From Notamacropus eugenii (lineage: Eukaryota; Chordata; Mammalia; Diprotodontia; Macropodidae), in NCBI RefSeq assembly GCF_028372415.1, contig NC_092872.1:279933206-279997205 (forward strand): a DNA stretch of 64,000 nucleotides, in the 5' to 3' direction. Each line of letters begins with the position of its first letter. The first letter of the stretch is position 1. The notes under the pieces are model-generated. The model was not told the origin of the DNA. It made no database searches and saw only the letters and a program-made list of their open reading frames with translations. Below are positions 13,021 to 23,811 of the stretch, one piece after another. The position numbers were made by a program, and so were the translations under genes.

Positions 13021-16000
13021 ACTTGCTTAACAGAATAATGCATGTAGAGCACTTGGTCCCACTACCATCCCTGAAACTCTCCTGCTCTATCTCCCTTTTC
13101 ACAATTGACTAGAAGGAGCTGCCCACACTCTCTCAGTTGATACTCACTTTTAAACTCTTTTTATGTAGTCTGGGGTCTTCCTCTAGCACTTCACTAAAAT
13201 TGCCCTTTATCCAGTGGTTTTTCTCAGTCCTCTGCCCTGCGTGACCTTGTAGACCAACTTCCGCTCCTGGACATTGCTCTGTCAGGGCTCACTCCCTGCA
13301 GAATCTCCCACTGGTTCCTCCCGCAACTGTATTCCATACCTTGGTTCTGGGCCTTTTCTTTCCTTTACACTGTGTCTTCGTGACCTCAACAGTTGCCATG
13401 GAGTTAACTACCCTCTATATGCAAATAACTCCTAAATTAACGCATACATCCTCCATCTCTGTCTTGTATGTCTTCAGTTGTCAGCTACACATGTCTAACT
13501 AGATGTCTGGTAGACTTAGCAGACTTACCGTGTTCAAAACAGAATACATTCCCTCCCCCTCCCCCAGGCCCATTCACTCCTAATTCTTCTTCTGCTGCCA
13601 AGGGCCCCAGCACCTTCCAGTCCCTTGGTGGGACTGGAAATGGGAATCATCCTTAATTATTCACTGCACATCCCCCACCCTCATATTTGATCAGGTAATA
13701 AGCCTGGTCCATTCTATGTCCTCAAAACCTTTTACCTGCATCTGTGGCCTTTCATAAATGCTTGTTCAGTGATTGGCACCTATCTAGACAGATTTCTTAT
13801 CTAATGTAGATGGCCTCTCAGACAAACATGAGCATATCTCCAATTCAATTACAAAAAGACCTCTCTGGGTTAAGTGAAACTGAAAGTTGTCCTTTTTCGT
13901 TAGTTGTCCTAATTCAGTAGCCTAGAAATACTCCAGGCATGTTTTGCCAGAAGGTCATCAGTTGTGAAAGGAAACTAATTTTGAAAAAAAAATTCTTTAT
14001 ATCTATTTTTGCAGAGTCGCGTTGATATATATCTTTCACAAAACCCAGCAGGTTCCTCTGTTCAAGACTTGCAGCATTTCTTACAGGTATAACTTTTAAA
14101 ATTTGATTCTAAAATCACTTGCTGAGCACAATTTTCCTGGATGCTGGTTTCTCCTTTACATGGCTTTCTATTTCCTGTCCTTAGGCTGCTCAAGCACCAG
14201 CCTTTGCCACATGATGGTCCCTAGATCATACGTTGTCTTAGTAAGATTGTTTATACCACTCCCTACTTTCAGGCTGTGCTTGGGAATGTGCTGTAGCTGG
14301 CTTAGGACCCTATACATCTCTCTTTGGGACCACTTACAATTCTGATGGTGTAAGGCTTCTGTTATTTCATGATGCATAGTTTTGCAGAATGACTGGGACA
14401 TCATTGGTATAAATAAATATACATATATATCCATATCCATAAAGGTGTGTATATATACACATAAACACTCTTCCTAAGCTACATCCATATTTGTGCACTG
14501 CATGTACATATATGTGTACATATGCATACACACAGGCACAGACACACACACATATGTATATATATCTACAGTGTCCCCAAAGTCTTAGTGCCATTTTAAG
14601 CTAATAGAGCATCAACTTGCATTAAGATGTCTGAAGCACAATTAAATTGTGAAAAGTACCACTCAGTATCCCAAATACAATCTAGCTCCCATGCTTCCCC
14701 ATCCCCTCATCCCACCAGAAGTCCAAGGAAGAGGGATCGCTAAAAGAGTCTGGAAGAGGACAAAGGGAGAGGAGTTGTTTCCACCTCTCTCAGATACCAC
14801 TGAAGGAGAAGTACCTTCACAGGAGTCTTTTCTTCATAATACTCAGCAGCCAATCATAATCATTCCCCAGGTATGGGGGAACCTATGGGCACCAATGTGC
14901 ATGTCCTTCAATGTTTAACTAGAGGAAATTTCAAGCTTCATGGGAAATTCTTCCTAGAACATCTGTTACCCCTAGATGAGGTGTAAAGCTTATCCCTTTT
15001 GGTTAGTGATCAAGTCCTCGATGAGCTGCTGTAATGAATGTTCTGGGGTCTGAGGCCTTCCAACAAGAGAACCTGGGTGACTTCACTGTCCAAAGGGACC
15101 ATGACAGGTTATCCTCTATGACAGGGGCCATTCTCCCCCACCCCCCAGATCCTTATTCAGTGTTAATGAAAGGGTCATTGAACTGAAGTTCCTTATTGGT
15201 TTCATCAGTTAAGGAATTTTGTAGGATCTTAACAAAGGCAGCATTGTTGGAAGAGAGCCTTGAAGGTAGTGCCCAGCTGTGCTGAGTTTTTGGTAATCAA
15301 ACAATGAACAAAACAGGATTGAGGATCCTCTGTACCTCTGAGGTGATTGTAGGACATAAAAAAAGCAGTTTGTGGCAGAAAGGTGTTGCAAAGAAAATCT
15401 GCTCTCCCTTCATGCTTGACCTTTCCCAAGCTGAGTTATGAGGTTGTATTGCTTTCAGTAAGGGAATGTGGGGTTTCTCTGTAGGGAATTCTCAGTCAGG
15501 GAAACTTCCTCTGCCAAAGCAGATTGACACATTCCTAGGCTGCTGAGAAGCTCTGTGTGGCAGAGGAATGAATCTGTTTTCCTGTTCCCAGCTCTTCGTT
15601 GCTGTGTCATGCTTGTTCAATATGAGATTGGGTAGAGAAGGAAAAGTCATAATACAAACATACGCCCCAATGAATCCACCATTTTAGTCCTCCTTCACAC
15701 ATTCTTCCCTGCTTATCTCTAAAGTCTTTCTCACTTAGTTTCTCGGTGAATGTCCGCAGGGGAGAATGATCTGAACAGCAAATAGTTCAGAAAAGTCCTG
15801 CGAAAAGTTAATGGAGCCTTTGGATGCTTTTATTTTTGAAACAATTACTCATTTTAGGATCTTGTCAATTGTGATATGAAGACTGTCATGTCCTTGTGTT
15901 CTGCCATCTTGTCAGAAAAGATACGTCCCTTACTCCAAATCAACACCATTTACTTTTTGCTTAGTCTAAGAATTAGCACATATCATTATAATTATTAATT

Positions 16001-19000
16001 AATTACAATTGTAACTTAAATTTGGAGAAATATGGGATAGAAATAACTTCTCTTCATAATTTTTATTATACTTTTCAAGATAAAGTCCCAATCAAATCTT
16101 TTTTACTGTTCACTATGGAATGTTGGACCTTGTGGTACGTGTATTCACTTTGGATGAATCCTTCTCAGGTACCAGTCACTTTAGCTAACATGAACCTCCA
16201 GAGGACTTGCATTGAGGACACACAGTATATGTGTGGCTCACTCTCAAAAAGAAAAAACCACTCCATAAAGATGAGGATCTAGTCACATAAATGAGTAGCT
16301 ATTTAGGTCTTTTCAATTGCCTCTAAAATTGTCCATGAATCTTTCCATCCTTTTAATATCTCTTCCCTGAGATAGCCTAGAAAGTTCCTTCCCAAATGCT
16401 TCCATTTAGCACTAATCTGTTCTGCCTCCAGCACAGATCTTCTCTAGCCAAGTTTTCTACTTAGCTTGGTACCATTTCCTCGTACAACACATAAGAAATT
16501 AAGGAAATAGAATCCAGAGATATTTTTTTGGACACTGACTAACCTGTCCCATTTTCCATCTGTAGCAAAGAGTTAACCAGAGAAACTTCCCATGGAACTG
16601 GACATTTACTTTGACTCTGGGTGGAAGGCCATATGCTTTGCTAACTCTTAGCTCATCCCCTTAAATGGAAGATTTTATCAAAGATGACTGGTGACTGAGT
16701 TAAGAGAAACAGTCTTTCTTTCATGACATTCTCTCCCTTAGACTGCCAGCAAGACAGAGAATCAACCATTCTAAAGAAATGTCCCACTGTCATTTATGTA
16801 GCTGCCATGGTTGGGGGGTGGGGAGAAGAGGAGAGACATGTTTTTAGTGACAGTTATTAGCATCTGCGAAATCTATGGGACAGTAACTGTGGTAGATAGA
16901 GTACTAGGCCTAGGATCAAGAAGACTTCACTTCAGATCCCATCCGTGATACTCACTAGCTATTTAGCCAATGAGGAAGTCCCTTAACCCTTATGGGACTC
17001 AGTTTCCTCATCCCCCAAATGGGAACTTACCTCCAAAGAATGTTGTAAACATCACCAAGTACTCTGGAATGAACAGTTGTTATTAGTGTCTGTAACATCA
17101 GGAGTTCACTTCAAGTGTGCCCAAGTTTCCTTATAGTCCCAGATACCTATGCTTAGTAATATATTATGGCCTTCATTTCAGACTATTCGTTCAAAGAGGT
17201 TTGAAATTTATGACTGGGGAAGTCCTGCCCTGAATATGAAGTATTATAATCAGGTAAGATTATTTCCAAATACCAGCTTGGGTAAGAGGAGAACATTGAA
17301 ACCTCTACCCAATACTTTATCTCTTGGCAAAGTTGGCACTATGGACCCCATAGCCCAGGACTCCATGTGTCCGTTAGGAGGGAAATCACTGATGCCATCC
17401 TCTTCCCTGAAACCTCCCTAGTTTGGTGGAGATTGACAACAGACTTCCTCTAGAATCTCAAAGATCATGGCCAGACAATTGTCCCCAAGCACCCCAAGAG
17501 CAGATCCTTTGTGGGGACGAAGAATGCAGGCAGATTGATTGGGACTGGCAGCAGGCTTCCCATTTCAGTGTAGTTTGAAGAGGTTTCTTACCCACTAAGT
17601 ATCCTGGGCACAAACTCAGTGATTCAGATGAGGAAATCCCCAGGATCCTGGTGAACTTCCTTTGCTATTAGGAATTGCTGGTCACTTACTCTACATTTTG
17701 AAGCTTAAAAAGTCCACCATTCTTTTTCTTATTATATAACACTATACCATGTCTTCTAATCCATCAATAAAACTTTTCCTCTTGGCATGGTGGACAGAGA
17801 GCTGTCTTCAGAGTCAGGAAGGCCTGGCTTCAAATCCCACAAGTACATTCCTAAAATGAAAAGTGGCAGAAAGTATGCAGACCTTCTTGGGTAAAGAAAG
17901 CTTCTTCACCAGGAATTCCAATGAAATGAAAGGTCTTAAAAAAATAAAAGACCAAATAGTATTCTAGGTACTTGGGATACAAAACCAAAATCATTTCCAG
18001 TACTCAATAGTTTCATGGTTGTCCAGAGCAATCCATCTCTGGCTGGTATCAACCAGTTTGGGTCTTATAAGGATATAGGCCAATTTATTGTCATGTGTCT
18101 ATGCCTGAAACTTTACTCCAAAAGACATTATCCCAAACTTTTTTGGAGACTGCCCCTTCTGTATGAAAAGCTCTATCACTGGCAAAATTGATAGGTCAAT
18201 CAACAAATATTTAAATACTTAATATAATTGCCAGGCACTGTGCTAAGTGCTAGGGAAACGAAGGCTGTCCCTGTCCCCAAGGAGCTTGGACTGCTTTGGG
18301 GAGATAGCACGTGTGCATGTATTTATGTACATACATTCACACACATGCACACACATATACATTGACATGTATGTATATGCGCATACATATATACATATAT
18401 GTCTATTCAAATTCTATAGAATAGTAATGGGCTGCTGAAAGTCATCATTTTCCTGGTTCAAAGTCACTTCCAAGTCATCCAGGTTGGCCTGTGCATGTAC
18501 AACAAGGGGTTGAAGCCAGTTCCAGTACATGTGTGAGACTGTTTATTGGGAGCTCGAGGAGTTGACCGAATTTTACATTTTCTCTCTCTCTAATGATGGG
18601 AGAGTGAATAGAGCCATGTCTTCACTGGAAGGAGCCTACCTTCTGAACTTCCTGTCAAGGCCCTTACTTGTGATTCCTTTGAGCCAGGTCTCTGTGGGAG
18701 TTGTCACCAATGGGCTTTATGGTGCTGGCAGAGATGGTTCACATATTTTAATTAATATAGCCCTGCATCCTCTTCAGTTCATAAGAATTTTTTGTTCATG
18801 TCTCGTGTACCTAGAAGGTTCACATTTTCCTAGGGGCAGAACTCACTCTTTTGGGAAGTATGATTTCATCCACATGTTGCCTAGCTCAGCTTCCATGTGA
18901 GTTTCAGACCCTTCTCACCTTGTTCTTCCTCCTCTGGATGCTTATTAAACTGACTAAAATCCTTCCTGAAATATAGTACCTGGAACCAAACCCAGTACTC

Positions 19001-20473
19001 TTACTTGGTCTGGCCTGGCCAGAAGATACTATCACCTACCTCCTCCTGAATGCCATGCTGCTTTAGGCAGCAGGTTACATTGACATTCTTGGTTTGCAAA
19101 TTGCACTGATGTGTAACTCTTCAAACCCCCCCAGACTTTTGATCAGATAGACATGCCTCCCCTTCTTGTACTTGTGAAGTTCATTATTTTATCACAATCC
19201 AACAAACATTGGTCAGTTCTGGCTGTTAAGGACTTACATTCTATTCAGAGAATTTGGTGTAAAAAGAGAAATCTATGCCCAGTGACATGAGAAAGGAGAT
19301 GGCATTGACAAGTGGAAGGATCAGGAAGAGGGCCTTGAGCTGATCCTTGAAAGAACCTCAGAATTCTGGGAGGAAGAGAAGAGAAGGAATTATTCCTGCT
19401 ATTGGGGACAGACTGTGTGAAAGCATGAAGAAAGAATGCCCTGATACATTTTCTTAGTCTGCAGGGTAGTGAGCAACCTTGCCGGGGATACTACTTGGAC
19501 CTTCTTAGGAAAGGTACAGATATGTTCATTGGCAACCTCTTTGAGGGGGCCACAGTCCTTTCAAACCCCTTTGGCAGTCTCATGAGACTCCCTTCTCCAA
19601 AAATTGTTTTTATACGTGTAGAATTAAAAGAAAATGGATTATATCAAAAGAAAGATGTAATTTATTCTTGTCCAAGTCCACAGACCCCTTGCAATCTATC
19701 CATGGACCCCTTGAGGGTCAGTTGGAGTCCAGGCTACTACTTGAAAGAAAGGGAGAAAGGGCAAAGATTGCAGCTTTTGCTATGCAAACAACGACAGGCT
19801 GACCAAATGCCACAAAGATTGGGAATGAAGGTGATCTGCAGCCTTTTGGAAAAGGAATGTTGGAGTTTTTGTTTTCACCCAAGGAAAGACATGCTTCCTG
19901 TTAGTATGTCCAAACCCCGTGGGAGGCATTCATGATCATTCAGGAGTCTTACACTTCCAAGCTCTTTCTGGGCTCTGGGACAGAATAGAGGGAATTCTTC
20001 CTCCGGAAAGCAGTTTTGTATCATCTCCCCTTCCTAATGATCTCCTGCCTTCCCCTTCATCTTCCTCTTCTAAGGGAAGATGGAAAGGAGGGTAGAGTCA
20101 GAAAGAGGACATTCCCATCACTTGATTCAGGTCTAGGGATTTTTTTACCTCATTGGGGAAGAAGGCTCCTGAGCAGGTCTAGGCTGGATCTATTACATTT
20201 TTGTTCCTTCTTTTCATTTAGTCCACTCCTCTGCCTTACGACACCAGCAAAGTGAAAGTACCGACAGCTATTTGGTTTGGTGGAAAGGATTTGCTCTCAG
20301 GTCCTAAAGATGTGAAACAGTTGCTGTCCAAACTTCCAAACGTCATTCATCAAAAACTTATTCCTCATTACAATCATTTTGACTTTGTTTGGGGAAATGA
20401 TACATATTCTCAAATTTACTCTGAAATCATTGCTATACTCAATCACCATCTGGAAAATTCCAAGAGGATTTAA
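369..20473 (+). CDS. Gene 1: complete acid lipase (gastric/lysosomal type, LIPJ/LIPF-like), 9 coding exons
   Basis: The product is a secreted or lysosomal alpha/beta-hydrolase expected to hydrolyse acylglycerol or cholesteryl esters. Coding exons are 369-473, 705-822, 2072-2270, 7446-7555, 10041-10177, 12819-12965, 14015-14086, 17182-17253 and 20222-20473. All introns are GT-AG, and the joined frame is 1212 nt (403 residues plus stop), close to the ~400 residues usual in the family. Seen: a hydrophobic signal peptide (residues 1 to about 19), a domain opening with FLQHG at 81-85, nucleophile elbow GHSQG with Ser172, Asp343 in GGKDLL and His372 in YNHFDF. Cys246 and Cys255 match the family disulfide; sequons lie at N34, N99 and N379. 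The family's free cysteine position (263) is Gly here. The ATG is the first after a splice acceptor. Exon text such as [13 protein letters not shown] and FIG-LC-F-IC spacing looks closest to LIPJ, but LIPF or a lineage-specific paralogue is possible. No disabling change is seen. Confidence 0.95.
705..822 (+). CDS. Gene 1 coding exon 2
   Basis: 118 nt, residues 36-74 plus one base. Contains the conserved [13 protein letters not shown] and DGYIL motifs. Acceptor is a pyrimidine tract ending CTAG; donor is GTATAA. Phase 1. Confidence 0.94.
823..2071 (+). other. Intron 2 of gene 1, mostly unique
   Basis: Apart from the 27-bp duplication, no gene, RNA or clear repeat is seen. Open frames here (e.g. 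1623-2012) show no recognisable domain. Confidence 0.6.
1176..1229. repeat. 27-bp perfect tandem duplication
   Basis: Two identical 27-bp units (1176-1202, 1203-1229), each beginning GGGTGCGGGGGAAG, in intron 2 of gene 1. Confidence 0.9.
2072..2270 (+). CDS. Gene 1 coding exon 3
   Basis: 199 nt, the largest internal exon. Encodes FLQHG (oxyanion region), the LPNNS glycosylation site and the family signature [12 protein letters not shown]. Acceptor TTTCTTTCTCAG, donor GTAGGG. The exon starts inside what looks like GTAGG after the AG, but only the AG at 2070-2071 keeps the frame. Confidence 0.94.
2375..5177 (-). mobile_element. HAL1 (half-L1) element, near full length, intron 3 of gene 1
   Basis: Minus-strand non-LTR element. 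Its 5' end shows the L1-type CCATCTTG start (plus-strand view, 5160), then broken ORF1 coiled-coil and RRM/C-terminal fragments (e.g. 3747-4010), a polypurine 3'UTR and an A-tail (T-run at 2375). There is no endonuclease or RT region, the hallmark of HAL1. Short target-site duplications TTAAAAA(A)CAC lie at 2364-2374 and 5178-5187. It carries a TATG microsatellite at 3197-3252. Confidence 0.8.
5610..6480 (+). repeat. MIR/THER-type SINE interrupted by the solo LTR
   Basis: SINE text 'gacctgagttctgatcc', 'ttgctatgtgaccctag' runs to 5739, is broken by the LTR, then restarts with a repeated segment at 6319 and continues to about 6480. Confidence 0.7.
5740..6301 (+). mobile_element. Solo LTR, gammaretrovirus-like ERV, intron 3 of gene 1
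   Basis: A 562-bp CpG-bearing block beginning TGTTGGGATTGG and ending GACCTGGGACA, with AATAAA at 6219-6224. It interrupts a SINE. The flanks are not a short target duplication but a 68-69-bp perfect direct repeat (5672-5740 and 6319-6387). No viral coding sequence is present. Confidence 0.75.
6480..6732 (-). repeat. MIR SINE (complement)
   Basis: Contains 'cccattttacagttgaggaa', 'gtccagggtcatacagcta' and 'ctctgtccactgttctacc', the MIR complement. Confidence 0.8.
7050..7165 (+). repeat. Marsupial SINE fragment
   Basis: 'ctgccctcagggagcttatg' and surrounding text match the SINE family also seen at 18190, 21440 and 55187. Confidence 0.55.
7446..7555 (+). CDS. Gene 1 coding exon 4 (nucleophile elbow)
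   Basis: 110 nt. Encodes [11 protein letters not shown] and GHSQG with the catalytic serine (residue 172). Acceptor CTTCCTATAG, donor GTATGC. The split codon with exon 5 gives Ala178, where most paralogues have Gly. Confidence 0.95.
7657..7922 (-). repeat. tRNA-derived marsupial SINE (complement)
   Basis: Near full length: starts 'ttgttgctcagtcatttt', includes 'tggtttgccatttccttctc' and 'ggttaagtgacttgcccat', ends 'ctatgccacctaactgcc' (tRNA-like head on the minus strand). Confidence 0.8.
8690..8960 (-). mobile_element. CR1/L3 LINE remnant
   Basis: Text around 'gacagctcttcaggtacac' and 'tctctgggctagttccttt' matches the complement of CR1/L3 3' sequence. Intron 4 of gene 1. Confidence 0.5.
8960..9690 (+). 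other. Intron 4 of gene 1, no recognised content
   Basis: Unique-looking sequence with no coding signature or repeat family that I recognise. Confidence 0.5.
9690..9850 (-). repeat. MIR-like relic
   Basis: Weak MIR complement: 'tcacttgatagtcacacc', 'cccattttatagcatag'. Intron 4 of gene 1. Confidence 0.4.
10041..10177 (+). CDS. Gene 1 coding exon 5
   Basis: 137 nt encoding a conserved core ([11 protein letters not shown]) followed by the variable lid region. Acceptor TCTCTTGCAG, donor GTAAAT, ends in phase 0. Confidence 0.93.
10795..12010 (-). mobile_element. 5'-truncated L1, intron 5 of gene 1
   Basis: Minus-strand L1 3' end. The ORF2 C-terminus at 11271-11690 carries [17 protein letters not shown] and [14 protein letters not shown], typical of L1, and is followed by the 3'UTR and A-tail (T-rich at about 10795). 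Confidence 0.85.
12010..12818 (+). other. End of intron 5 of gene 1, no recognised content
   Basis: After the L1, a pyrimidine-rich stretch and then unique sequence run up to the exon 6 acceptor. Confidence 0.5.
12819..12965 (+). CDS. Gene 1 coding exon 6
   Basis: 147 nt, 49 codons. Encodes the cap region with the paired cysteines 246 and 255 and the GGFN turn. Acceptor CCTTTTGCAG, donor GTAAGT. An (AC)19 tract starts 15 nt after the exon end. Confidence 0.94.
12981..13018. repeat. (AC)19 microsatellite
   Basis: A pure AC tract 16 nt into intron 6 of gene 1. Confidence 0.95.
13150..13720 (+). mobile_element. L2 LINE remnant
   Basis: Plus-strand text such as 'gggaatcatccttaattatt' preceded by C/T-rich L2 ORF2 3' sequence. 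Decayed, in intron 6 of gene 1. Confidence 0.6.
14015..14086 (+). CDS. Gene 1 coding exon 7
   Basis: 72 nt, 24 codons, encoding [17 protein letters not shown], the strongly conserved SR-D-Y-S-NPAG-SVQ block. Acceptor TATTTTTGCAG, donor GTATAA. Confidence 0.95.
14411..14565. repeat. TA/TACA/CA-rich microsatellite
   Basis: Alternating purine-pyrimidine tract in intron 7 of gene 1, abutting the mariner-like element. Confidence 0.8.
14567..14645. repeat. Mariner-like palindromic element (MITE), decayed
   Basis: 'acagtgtccccaaagtctta' resembles a mariner terminal repeat, and the second half is an imperfect reverse complement. Confidence 0.4.
14646..16887 (+). other. Intron 7 of gene 1, unique stretch
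   Basis: 2.2 kb without a recognisable repeat or exon. It is the longest repeat-poor part of gene 1. Confidence 0.5.
16888..17100 (+). repeat. MIR/THER SINE
   Basis: 'ggtagatagagtactaggcc', 'cactagctatttagccaa', 'gactcagtttcctcatc'. Ends shortly before exon 8 of gene 1. Confidence 0.7.
17182..17253 (+). CDS. Gene 1 coding exon 8
   Basis: 72 nt, 24 codons, containing [15 protein letters not shown], as in other family members. Acceptor CTTCATTTCAG, donor GTAAGA. Confidence 0.94.
17785..17850 (+). repeat. SINE head fragment
   Basis: 'tggacagagagctgtcttc', 'gtcaggaaggcctggcttc': the tRNA-like head only. Confidence 0.5.
18190..18402 (+). repeat. Marsupial SINE fragment with TATACA-rich tail
   Basis: 'ccaggcactgtgctaagtgc' and 'cccaaggagcttggactgc' are followed by an alternating TACA/TGTA microsatellite at 18310-18402. 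Confidence 0.6.
18890..19200 (-). mobile_element. CR1/L3 LINE remnant
   Basis: Contains 'cctcctctggatgctt', 'ggaaccaaacccagtactc' and 'ttggtctggcctggcc', all typical of CR1/L3 3' regions on the complement strand. Intron 8 of gene 1. Confidence 0.55.
19535..19740 (-). repeat. Ancient interspersed repeat, unassigned family
   Basis: 'cccctttggcagtctcatga' and 'atccatggaccccttgaggg' match in reverse the segment at 62215-62475. It explains most of a 146-codon open frame here. Confidence 0.4.
20222..20473 (+). CDS. Gene 1 coding exon 9 (terminal, catalytic Asp and His)
   Basis: 252 nt including TAA. Encodes [13 protein letters not shown] (Asp343) and [11 protein letters not shown] (His372), ending in a short basic tail. 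Acceptor TTTTCATTTAG. The 3'UTR runs from 20474 to shortly after the AATAAA at 20611. Confidence 0.95.
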   Translation, partial: STPLPYDTSKVKVPTAIWFGGKDLLSGPKDVKQLLSKLPNVIHQKLIPHYNHFDFVWGNDTYSQIYSEIIAILNHHLENSKRI

Positions 20474-20610
20474 ATGAAAGGATCACGTGATTGGTAGCTT
20501 CCCTTTCTTTTATTTTGGGGCAGGGATGTCGACCTCTCTTAATGTTCCCCTCTGCAATAATGGTCCAGACTCCACATGATTAATCTGATGATTCAGTAAC
20601 AAACTTTGGA

Positions 20611-20616
20611 AATAAA
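20611..20616 (+). terminator. Polyadenylation signal of gene 1
   Basis: A canonical AATAAA lies 138 nt after the stop codon, followed by T-rich sequence within 25 nt. It fits a compact 3'UTR, as is usual for this family. Confidence 0.8.
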
Positions 20617-21439
20617 GAGTATTGTTAATACACTTGTCTATTGTAATTTAAAAAAACAAAACAATTTCATGGTGAATTCAGCAGTTCCTCTGAACAGTTC
20701 TTTGCCAACTACTCATAGTTTCAATGGGTTGGATAACCCTTGCAACTCTTTTGCATGCAAGAGCAGATTTATTCAGGGGTATTGGGTGAAGGATAATGGG
20801 ACATGTTGTCAGAGTACGAAGGTGTGTAGGAAACAACTTCCTTGCCTGGCATTGGCAGGGAAGCCCATTGTAGTAAGACAGTCTTGTGTATTTGTTGGGC
20901 AAAGGATTGAAAGAAGAGATGCTTCTTGATTATAGTGACTGGAAATCCTCATGACTTGCCCATTGCTTTGCATTTTCCTCTTTATCACACTTTGTCAAAG
21001 CCTATTTCATTTTTTTGATGTGAGCAATGACTTTACATGTCCAAACCTGTGATTTCATTGGTGTGAATGATCTAATAAGAAAATACCCCAACCAATGCTA
21101 ACGAGCACATGTTCTATAACTTAGGAAGTCCTAGAAAGTTGTGTAGGGACAGTGAGAGATGAGATCTCATCCATGTTCTTCTATACATCCTTCTTCTATA
21201 CATCCTTCCCAGAGCATCTGCCTCATGTGCCCAATACCTTCCTGGATGTCTTTTGGCATTCTGGGAGTCTCCAGGCGGCACTCACACTGTTCATCTCATT
21301 CCTTGCTGTCACTTGTTGGCCACCTTAATTTAGTCTCTTCCTCATCATCCAGTTGACAATGGAAATCATCCATCATCCCACTTCTTGCACATAGATCATT
21401 GCATGAAATATTCCACAATCTAGTCTTTCTCACTGCATG

Positions 21440-21780
21440 AAGTTAATAAACATTTGTTAAACACTGACTATGTGTCATACATGGTGCTAAATCCTAGGAT
21501 AAAAAAGAATAGCAAAGACAATCCCTGCTTTCAATTCTGGTCTATTGGGAATACTTTATATAAACAACTATGTGTGTGTATACATATATATATGTATATA
21601 TATATATGAAGGCACATAATATATATGTACATGCACACATATATGCAATATAGCAAATAACTAAATACATATAAGACAGATGTATGTATACATGCATACA
21701 CATATGTAGTATGGTAAATTGGAGATAATCAACAGAAGACAGGCAATAGCATTAATGGGGATCAAGAAAGGCTTCATTTA
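21440..21780 (+). repeat. Marsupial SINE with TA/TACA microsatellite
   Basis: SINE head ('taataaacatttgttaaac') to about 21565, then a TATA/TACA-rich microsatellite at 21570-21710, including a palindromic TATATATATGTATATATATA-like core. L2 tail follows. Confidence 0.55.
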
Positions 21781-22735
21781 GAAGCTGTGATATTTTCTGG
21801 GACTTGAAGGAAGCCAGGAAATGGAGAAGAGAATAAAAGAGCATTCTAGGGATAGTGGCAGCTGGTGAACTTTCACAAAGTCAGGAGATGAATCTTCTTG
21901 TGCAAGGTATAGCCAGGAGACCAGTATCACTGGATAGCAGAGTACTTGGAATGGAGTAAGGTGTAAGGAGACTGGAAAGAGAGGAAGGAGCAAAGCTGTG
22001 AATGCAAACAGAGCATTTTTTTTTATTTGCTCCCGGAGTTGAGAGTGAGCCACAGGAGTTGAATGGGTAGGTGACATGAATTGACCTTAGGTTTAGGTCA
22101 GACCTCCACAGTTGAGTAGAAGATGGACTCAAGTGGGGAAAGTTGGGGTAAGGAGACCAACCAGAAGATTCTTGCAATGGTCCAGGTACAAAGAAATGAA
22201 GACCAACACCAGGGTGGTGGCAATTTTTGAGGGGAAAAGGGGGGATGAGTGAAGGATTTTATGAAGATAGAAACAATAGGACTTGGCAACCAGTTGGCTT
22301 TGGGGACTGAGAGAGGAGGAGTTGAAGACTGTGAGCCTAGGAGACTGGAAGGATGGTAGTACTCTCACCTGTAGCCAGAAAGGTAGGAGAGAAAGAGAGG
22401 GGAAGAGGGGGAGATGAGTTCAGTTTTGGACATGATGGACATTTAAGATGTCTACATGTCATTCAATTCTAGATGACTAATAAGCAGTTGGTGATGTGAG
22501 GCTTAAGGTAAGGAAAGATGTTACATCTGGACAAATAGTTCTGAGAATAATATGCTTAGAGATGATAATTGAATCCATGAGAAGAAATCAAACCATCAAG
22601 AGAAATAATTTAGAGGGAGAATATAAAAGAACCCAGGACAAATACTTGGAAAACACCCATAATTTTGCATGTGATGTGGATGAAGATTCAGCAAAGGAGA
22701 ATGAAAAGTGTTGGTCACACATCCATAGCTGATCA
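21780..22735 (-). mobile_element. L2 LINE remnant
   Basis: Complement of L2 3' sequence ('gattcttgcaatggtccagg', 'accagggtggtggcaa', 'agcaaaggagaatg'). It continues from the SINE/L2 tail at 21735. Confidence 0.6.
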
Positions 22736-22739
22736 TCCT

Positions 22740-23410
22740 ACAATATTGCTGTTACTTTGTGCACATGTGTGTGTACATTTCACTCTGCATTAGTCCATAC
22801 AGGTCTTTCCAGATTTTCCTGAGAGCATGTCATTTTTTATAGTAAAATAGTATTCCAATATAATCACATGCCACCACTTGTTCAGCTGTTCCCCAACTGC
22901 TGGGAATCCCTCAATTTCCAATTCTTTGCCCCCAGAAAAAAGGTGCTATAAATATTTATGCACACACAGGTACTTTTCCTTTTTGGTTTTTATCTCTTTG
23001 GGGATACAGGCTTAGTAGTGGTATTGCTAGTTAAAAGGGTTTTATAACCCTTTGAGCATAGTTCCAAATTGTTTTATAGAATGGTTGAATCAGTTTACAA
23101 CTCCACCAACACTGCATTAATGTCTCATTTTTCCACATCCCCTCCTGTTGTTTACCTTTTCTGTCCTATTAGCCAATCTAATAGGTCTGAGGGGATTAGT
23201 TTAACTTACATTTCTCTAATCAATAGTGACTTAAAATATTTTTTCATATGGCTATATATAGCTTTGATTACTTCATATGAAAATTGATCACATCTTTGAT
23301 CATTTATCAATGGAGGAATGGCTCTTATTTTTGTAAATTTGACTCAGTTCTCTGTATGTTTGAGAAATGAGTCCTTTATCAGAGAAATCTGCCTCAAATA
23401 TTTTTCATAG
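22740..23410 (-). mobile_element. L1 ORF2 C-terminal fragment
   Basis: The plus strand reads as the complement of L1 ORF2 3' sequence, parallel to 11150-11900 and 35690-36370. It is decayed and has no intact frame. Confidence 0.75.
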
Positions 23411-23414
23411 TTAC

Positions 23415-23811
23415 TGTTGCTAACTGCATTTCCCACCATCTTATCCTCCCCTGTTTACCCTATTCTCTCTCTCCTTTTACCCTGTCCCTCCTCAGAAGCG
23501 TTTGACTTCTGACTACCTCCTCCACCAATCTGCCCTCCTATTATCACCCCCTTCTCTTATCTCCTTCCCCTCCTACTTTCCTATAAAGTGAGATAGATTT
23601 CTATACCCAATTGCATGCGTATGTTATTCCCTCTTTCAGCCTATTCTGATGAGAGTAAGGTTCACTCACCTCCCCTCCTCTCCCCCCTCTTCCCCTCCAT
23701 TGTAAAAGCTTTTTCTTACTTTTTTTATGTGAAATAATTTACCCATTCTACCTCTCTATTTCTCTTTCTCCAATACATCCCTCTCTCTCCCCTTAATTTT
23801 ATTTGAGAAAT
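23415..23811 (-). mobile_element. HAL1/L1 3'UTR fragment
   Basis: Pyrimidine-rich on the plus strand and matching the 3'UTR parts of the HAL1 copies at 2760-3160, 27420-27780 and 58480-58860. It adjoins an L1 ORF2 fragment on its left. Confidence 0.65.

Noticed and set aside
19495..19935. 146-codon open frame in intron 8 of gene 1
   Set aside because: It overlaps an old interspersed repeat, has no recognisable domain or splice support, and lies between two firm lipase exons.
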